Source: a virus
Length of the DNA stretch: 58,894 nt
IMG/VR virus record: IMGVR_UViG_3300044799_000109
Span: 1-58,894 of that record
Strand: one strand, 5' to 3'
The position numbers and the translations under genes are program-made. Within the stretch, counting starts at the first letter, position 1, and each line of letters begins with the position of its first letter. Below, piece by piece: positions 55,521 through 58,894 of this stretch. The notes under the pieces were generated by a model, which saw only the letters and a program-made list of their open reading frames with translations, made no database searches and was not told the DNA's origin.

Positions 55521-55734
55521 GTGCGGACAGGCCATCGTCGCCGCGCAGGTCGGCACGAAACTGATCTCCGCCCAGTCCGTCGCCGGTGGCACCGAGTCCC
55601 GGTTCGGTCGGCAGCTGTGCTATTCGTGCGGGCAGAAGGCGCAGGCGAGGAAGGACCGCGAGGCGCACGAGGCCGCAGTCAGGGGTGAGGCCGTTGAGAC
55701 GGACGCCGAGGCTGGAGGTGAGGAAGCGGAGTAG
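55472..55734 (+). pseudogene. zinc-ribbon protein needing a -1 shift at TTTT
   Basis: ATG 55472 gives MEAHAARRVRPRPF; the frame with the zinc ribbon (CAECGQAIV, CYSCGQKAQARKD) starts right there, one base back, and has no start codon of its own. The junction is CCT TTT GCG: tRNA-Phe can slip from TTT to TTT in a run of four T's (55510-55513). So either a programmed -1 shift or a homopolymer error. The product would be an early zinc-ribbon protein of about 87 aa. Confidence 0.5.
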
Positions 55735-55978
55735 ACCCGCAGGGGGGTGAGAAAACGCCGCAAGGCGAAAATAGCAGCCGGCCGGGGCACCTGTGCCACA
55801 ACATCACGTCAACGCAAGGTAGTCGGGTAGGCTCGTGCCAGCTCCGGTCGGCAAATGGACGGTCAGGCGGACAGTGACGCCACGGGCTACACCCAACAGG
55901 GAAGTAGCGATCCGGTCAGAACAGTGGGGGCAGCACCCACACCGTCCACCAGCAGACCTATTCAGAGGAGGTGTGACC
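55735..55978 (+). other. gap before the metallopeptidase, no clear gene
   Basis: 244 bases. A small inverted repeat lies at 55762-55778 (CGCCGCAAGGCG). The frame of the metallopeptidase is open back to 55835 but the extra residues are Arg/Pro-rich and unlike protein. No good promoter or terminator is seen. Confidence 0.4.
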
Positions 55979-56638
55979 TTGGCAGTCCTCGAGATCCGCG
56001 GCGAGCCTGAGCCCACGCCTGAACCGACCCGCGCACAACGCCTCTCGGATTCCATGCGCCTTGTGATGCACGACCGCTACGAGCTCGACCCGCAGGAAGT
56101 CTACCGGCCGCCGATGGACAAGCGCTTCTCACTGCCGGGCGGCGAGGAACTGGACTACCTGCCGGCACCCGACCTCCAGCGAATCGCCGGATACCTCATC
56201 GGCGAGTGCTCGGAATTGGAGCACCTGACCAGGCAGAGCGTGATCTACCTCTGGAAGCGCAAGGGCGGTACGTACCAGGGACAGGGCGTGATGGGCAAGT
56301 GCGTCAAGATGTCCGGGCTGGGCAAGTACTTCTCCGAGGCGATTTGGGTAGTCTGGCTGGCGGCGGACCATCTCGTCGATCTGGAGATCACGCGGCGACA
56401 GGTCGAGGCACTACTCCATCACGAATTGCTGCACGCCGGCGAGAGCGAACCCGACGACGATGGGACTACAAAGCCTGTAGTCGAGGGGCATGACTTCGAC
56501 GGGTTCGGCCTGAACGTGCAACGGTTTGGGACTTGGTTCGCACCTCTCCAACTCGCAGCCAAGGCCTTCGTCGAGGGGGGCAAGCAACTCGCGCTGTTTG
56601 AGGGTGGCGGCGACGACGAGGGCGAGGAAGCCGAGTAG
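55979..56638 (+). CDS. putative phage metallopeptidase
   Basis: 219 aa from TTG 55979 behind GAGGAGG (GTG 55973 is an alternative but too close). VEALLHHELLHAGES holds HHELLH, an HExxH zinc site, as in the putative phage metallopeptidase family; GTYQGQGVMGKC and VEGHDFDGFG fit. It could cut a host or phage protein early in infection; target unknown. Confidence 0.75.
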   Translation: MAVLEIRGEPEPTPEPTRAQRLSDSMRLVMHDRYELDPQEVYRPPMDKRFSLPGGEELDYLPAPDLQRIAGYLIGECSELEHLTRQSVIYLWKRKGGTYQGQGVMGKCVKMSGLGKYFSEAIWVVWLAADHLVDLEITRRQVEALLHHELLHAGESEPDDDGTTKPVVEGHDFDGFGLNVQRFGTWFAPLQLAAKAFVEGGKQLALFEGGGDDEGEEAE

Positions 56639-56695
56639 CCAGCAAACAGCAGGAGCAGCGATCGTGCTAGCGGGCAGCAGAGCGGGGGATGCGGA

Positions 56696-56944
56696 GTGAC
56701 TGTGCTAACAGCCCAGCGCCCGGCGACGAAGCACCGGCAACTGCGGGTCTATGGGGACCAACTCTATCGCTCAGACTTCGGGACGGTCTACAGTTCCGAT
56801 CCGGGTTGGGCATGGGATGCCCACATCATCTGCCTATGCGGGAAACGTCTGTGCTCGTCCATCTGTGGGACAAGACGGGCTGCCCTGCGGGATGTGAGGG
56901 CACTCTACCAGCATCATCGACGGGAGGACAGCGCCGGATGCTAG
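56696..56944 (+). CDS. small Cys-rich protein, 82 aa
   Basis: GTG 56696 with GGGGGATGCGG upstream. CLCGKRLCSSICG and a final Cys suggest a zinc or disulphide protein. It converges with the excisionase-like gene, their stops overlapping by four bases. Confidence 0.5.
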   Translation: MTVLTAQRPATKHRQLRVYGDQLYRSDFGTVYSSDPGWAWDAHIICLCGKRLCSSICGTRRAALRDVRALYQHHRREDSAGC

Positions 56945-57141
56945 CGGCGCAGCGCGGCCAGCGCGGCCTCGACCTCGGCACGGGGGATGTAGGTCGGCGC
57001 TCGGCTGGGATCGCGGTACAGGGACGATTTGGGGAGCGGGTGCAGCTTGCCGTCGGCGATGGCCTGGTGAATGACCTTGCGGCTCACGCCCAGGAGCCTG
57101 GCCGTCTCGGAGATGGTGTACTTGTCCTTATCCACGGTCAC
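56941..57141 (-). CDS. excisionase-like helix-turn-helix protein
   Basis: 66 aa. YTISETARLLGVSRKVIHQA is a MerR/HTH_17-type motif found in phage excisionases. The GTG at 57141 abuts TATACT (57142-57147, minus strand), which would start RNA at about 57135, exactly at a second in-frame GTG; the mRNA could be leaderless from there (64 aa). Could control excision or bind the region between it and the divergent gene at 57285. Confidence 0.65.
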   Translation of the reverse strand: MTVDKDKYTISETARLLGVSRKVIHQAIADGKLHPLPKSSLYRDPSRAPTYIPRAEVEAALAALRR

Positions 57142-57192
57142 AGTATACCACGTCGCGCACCACTTGACGCAATGGGAACAACGGATACAGAC

Positions 57193-57221
57193 TTGACAAG
57201 AGCAGCAGGCAGGGATACACT
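57193..57221 (+). promoter_or_regulatory. early promoter for the methyltransferase operon
   Basis: TTGACA (57193-57198), 17 bases, TACACT (57216-57221). Start near 57228, upstream of the GTAGC repeats and the gene at 57285. A second, weaker TTGACG lies at 57164-57169. Confidence 0.7.
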
Positions 57222-57248
57222 AGGGCCAGTAGAGCCACTAGGAACAGT

Positions 57249-57272
57249 GTAGCAACGTAGCGATGTAGCAGG
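57249..57272. repeat. three 8-base direct repeats (GTAGCNAN)
   Basis: GTAGCAAC, GTAGCGAT, GTAGCAGG in direct succession (57249, 57257, 57265), inside the 5' leader of the gene at 57285 and just before its AGGAGGAG. Possible operator or RNA-protein site. Confidence 0.6.
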
Positions 57273-57284
57273 AGGAGCGAGGCG

Positions 57285-57491
57285 ATGACCAATGGACCGA
57301 ACCCAAAGGCAGAGGTTATGCCGGCGGCGACTCTGACCCTCTGGTGTGACGAGTGCCAGCACCCGATCGGCGCGTTCGACCTGCTGACTGACCACCTGGC
57401 GGCGGTGCTCTTCGCCGCCCGCAAGGAGCACGCGAAGGCAAAGCACGACTGGCACGAGCGGGAGATGATCCTGGTCGGCGAGGGCCGGTGA
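57285..57491 (+). CDS. small zinc-type protein, 68 aa
   Basis: ATG behind AGGAGGAGCGAGGCG. LTLWCDECQHPIGAFDLLTDH and two later His residues form a likely zinc site. Overlaps the methyltransferase N-half by GTGATG. Confidence 0.6.
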   Translation: MTNGPNPKAEVMPAATLTLWCDECQHPIGAFDLLTDHLAAVLFAARKEHAKAKHDWHEREMILVGEGR

Positions 57492-58084
57492 TGCTGCAAT
57501 CCGTTCGGGTCATGGGGGAACTGGAAGCCCGGCAATGCCTTGACCGCATACGCGCCGGGCTAATATCCGTCGCCACTGAGGTTCGCCGGTTCCACGACGG
57601 GGAGGGCTGGCGCGCCCTCGGTTATCTGACCTTCGAGGAGTGCGTCGGCAGGGAATTGGGCATCAGCAAGCAGCATGGCTATCGACTGCTTGAGGCAAGC
57701 CACATTCGAGAGGAACTAGCCCATAGCTTGCCCGCTAGTAACATCGATGTTACTAGCTTCCAGCCTAGCGATACCCAACTGCTAGAACTGCTGCCACTGC
57801 CGGCGAATCGGCGCGTCGAGATTGCCCGGCAGGTGGACTTCTCCACCAAGACCGTCCGCGAGCTCCGTCAGATCGTCAGGGAAGCTAAGGCGACTCTGGA
57901 TATCAAGGTCCAGGAGACTAGGGCCGAGCAGCCGCCCTTGCCGCGCCCGTCCGTTCCTGCGTTGCCCCAAGATGTGCGGATCGAGGTCGCGGACGCTGGC
58001 GAGATGCCGCTCTCCGATGACTCCATTGATCTGATCGTGACCAGCCCGCCCTACGGGTTGTTTGATGCGGAGGGAGAAGAATGA
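57488..58084 (+). CDS. DNA methyltransferase, N-terminal half with DNA-binding domain (split gene)
   Basis: 198 aa. The first 130 residues resemble phage proteins with a ParB/KfrA-like DNA-binding region: GWRALGYLTFEECVGRELG, SKQHGYRLLEASHI and a LPLPANRRVEIARQV helix. The end holds the methyltransferase motif IV as VTSPPYG, then eight unrelated residues and TGA. The missing rest, with LKPGG and DPFNGSGTT, is at 48..677 across the contig joint. The LAGLIDADG gene's stop overlaps the PPY codons. The break is directly after TSPPYG, with no sign of lost residues. Confidence 0.85.
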   Translation: MMLQSVRVMGELEARQCLDRIRAGLISVATEVRRFHDGEGWRALGYLTFEECVGRELGISKQHGYRLLEASHIREELAHSLPASNIDVTSFQPSDTQLLELLPLPANRRVEIARQVDFSTKTVRELRQIVREAKATLDIKVQETRAEQPPLPRPSVPALPQDVRIEVADAGEMPLSDDSIDLIVTSPPYGLFDAEGEE

Positions 58085-58737
58085 TTCAACTGCCACATCT
58101 GCCCGTACAGTTCCTGCCGCAGAGCGACCAATTGAGGCGGCTTGAGATGCCCACGATCTCTCTTAAGCCCCTGGCTAGCGACTCTTTCGACGAGAACCTT
58201 GGGCACGCGTACCCAACTCAGGCTACGCGACGAGCGGCGCAGAGAGACCAACGTGCCATTTCTGATTGCTTGGCTGACCATTCCACGCGACCGATAACCA
58301 AGCGCGTCCGCGACCTGCGACACGTCCATCAATTCGCCTTCCTCCCAATCTGGGAACTCGCGGACAAACCAGTAGGATGCGAGGGACATCTGCCCGTTGG
58401 CCTTCGTTCTATGGAGATCCAAGACAAGTTGTGCTTGCTCATGCTTGATGCGGAGGTAGGGCAAGAGAGCCTCACAGGCTCGTGCGGCCATTTGATTAGT
58501 GATGCTGAAACGGTAGAGCCATCGTCCGTTCGGCACGGAGGGCTTGGTCATCTGAACGATGCCGCCGAAGGTTTGCCTAAGCAACTCGGGAACCTGGGGC
58601 GTGACTTGCTTAAGCCCGAGCCGCTCATCGAAGTCAGGTGCCCAACCGTACCGTGTAGCTGTCCTCTTGATGCTGATGTAGCCGTCAGCGTCAACGGCCC
58701 CCGCGAGGTAAGAAAACAGCAGTGCATCTGTAGTCAT
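58051..58737 (-). CDS. LAGLIDADG homing endonuclease
   Basis: 228 aa from ATG 58737 behind GGGGAGGCGAT. One LAGLIDADG motif (SYLAGAVDADGYISI, about residues 9-23), so it probably works as a homodimer. The C-terminus (about 140-200) has a helix-turn-helix (DVSQVADALGYRSRG) that may aid target choice. It interrupts the methyltransferase gene in reverse orientation, so it cannot be an intein. Its promoter lies at 58766..58794 (= 24..52). Confidence 0.9.
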   Translation of the reverse strand: MTTDALLFSYLAGAVDADGYISIKRTATRYGWAPDFDERLGLKQVTPQVPELLRQTFGGIVQMTKPSVPNGRWLYRFSITNQMAARACEALLPYLRIKHEQAQLVLDLHRTKANGQMSLASYWFVREFPDWEEGELMDVSQVADALGYRSRGMVSQAIRNGTLVSLRRSSRSLSWVRVPKVLVERVASQGLKRDRGHLKPPQLVALRQELYGQMWQLNHSSPSASNNP

Positions 58738-58742
58738 ATCGC

Positions 58743-58894
58743 CTCCCCTATGTGGCCCAGTAACTATTATAGCACAGGAGGGGCATGAAATGAAGGGCTA
58801 CGCGGCAAGCAAGGATACATCGTCGGACTGGACAGCGAAGATGCGAGACTGGCTGACCGAGATGCACAGGGTTCTGAAGCCTGGCGGGCGTCTG
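58743..58894. repeat. terminal redundancy, right copy
   Basis: Same as 1..152 with G for A at 58869 and 58871. It contains the start of the methyltransferase C-terminal half (ATG at 58790) and the promoter of the LAGLIDADG gene. Confidence 0.95.

Noticed and set aside
58081-58788. 235-aa plus-strand frame opposite the LAGLIDADG gene
   Set aside because: It is the antisense shadow of the endonuclease; no ribosome binding site and no protein-like motifs.
58051-58894. Intein or self-splicing intron in the methyltransferase
   Set aside because: The endonuclease is antisense, and I see no splice motifs or group I core; the C-half has its own start signal. Splicing was not tested.
1-58894. tRNA genes
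   Set aside because: No cloverleaf with a TTCGAAT-type T-arm was noticed on reading either strand; a dedicated scan would be decisive.

Overview
The window is a complete or near-complete genome of a temperate, tailed, HK97-type phage with siphovirus-style tail genes. Its first 152 bases recur at its end (1..152 = 58743..58894, two mismatches), so the contig is circular or terminally redundant, with about 58.74 kb of unique sequence. It is GC-rich and tightly packed, with many ATGA/GTGA overlaps and strong GGAGG ribosome binding sites. The host cannot be read directly. A short interspersed repeat ending the gene at 9470 (peptide signature CPERSRR / LRAGFAQ) is common in Chloroflexota and some other environmental bacteria, so a high-GC bacterium of that sort is a weak guess.

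Layout. (1) 57.3-58.9 kb continuing through 0-9 kb: early genes, including a DNA methyltransferase cut in two by a homing endonuclease gene, a replication-type protein, a frameshifted C5 methyltransferase, a VRR-NUC nuclease, a GNAT acetyltransferase, a DUF6610/DpdA-like protein, a LuxR-type helix-turn-helix protein and many tiny zinc-binding proteins. (2) 9.7-18.3 kb: packaging and head (small and large terminase, portal, Mu-F-like protein probably joined to the portal by a +1 shift, protease, major capsid, decoration-like protein). (3) 18.4-29.9 kb: an unusual glycan island inside the structural operon: glycosyltransferases including a three-domain fusion and a degenerate copy, several SAM methyltransferases, a nucleotidyltransferase, a radical SAM enzyme and a nucleotide-sugar dehydrogenase. 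(4) 29.9-44.7 kb: a glycosidase-like virion protein, connector and tail genes with a frameshifted tail chaperone, tape measure, baseplate/fibre and lectin-like proteins. (5) 44.8-47.5 kb: holin-like proteins and a two-domain lysin. (6) 47.5-50.9 kb: two good promoters, one with a structured leader, one with twin palindromic operators, HNH and small genes, and a 330-base tract with a strict 5-base rhythm. (7) 50.9-53.7 kb: the lysogeny module on the minus strand (repressor, ImmA-like protease, 41-aa membrane protein, serine integrase) facing a Cro-like gene. (8) 53.7-57.2 kb: early accessory genes, a metallopeptidase and an excisionase-like protein.

Four homing endonuclease genes (three HNH, one LAGLIDADG), all minus-strand, are scattered antisense among plus-strand operons. 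Each has its own extended -10 promoter. Three are flanked by a short, synonymously recoded copy of the end of the gene they invaded; the fourth splits the methyltransferase. Two HNH genes share a conserved hairpin leader.

The most unusual signal is 48271..48600: the entire gap between two genes is written as about 66 consecutive YNNGG pentamers in one unbroken phase, in three blocks that open with the same motif. It fits no feature I know by name, and may be a site for an oligomeric RNA- or DNA-binding protein, a two-tier G-quadruplex array, or a termination element for antisense transcripts. Several small genes are interrupted by stops or frameshifts; some may be assembly errors.
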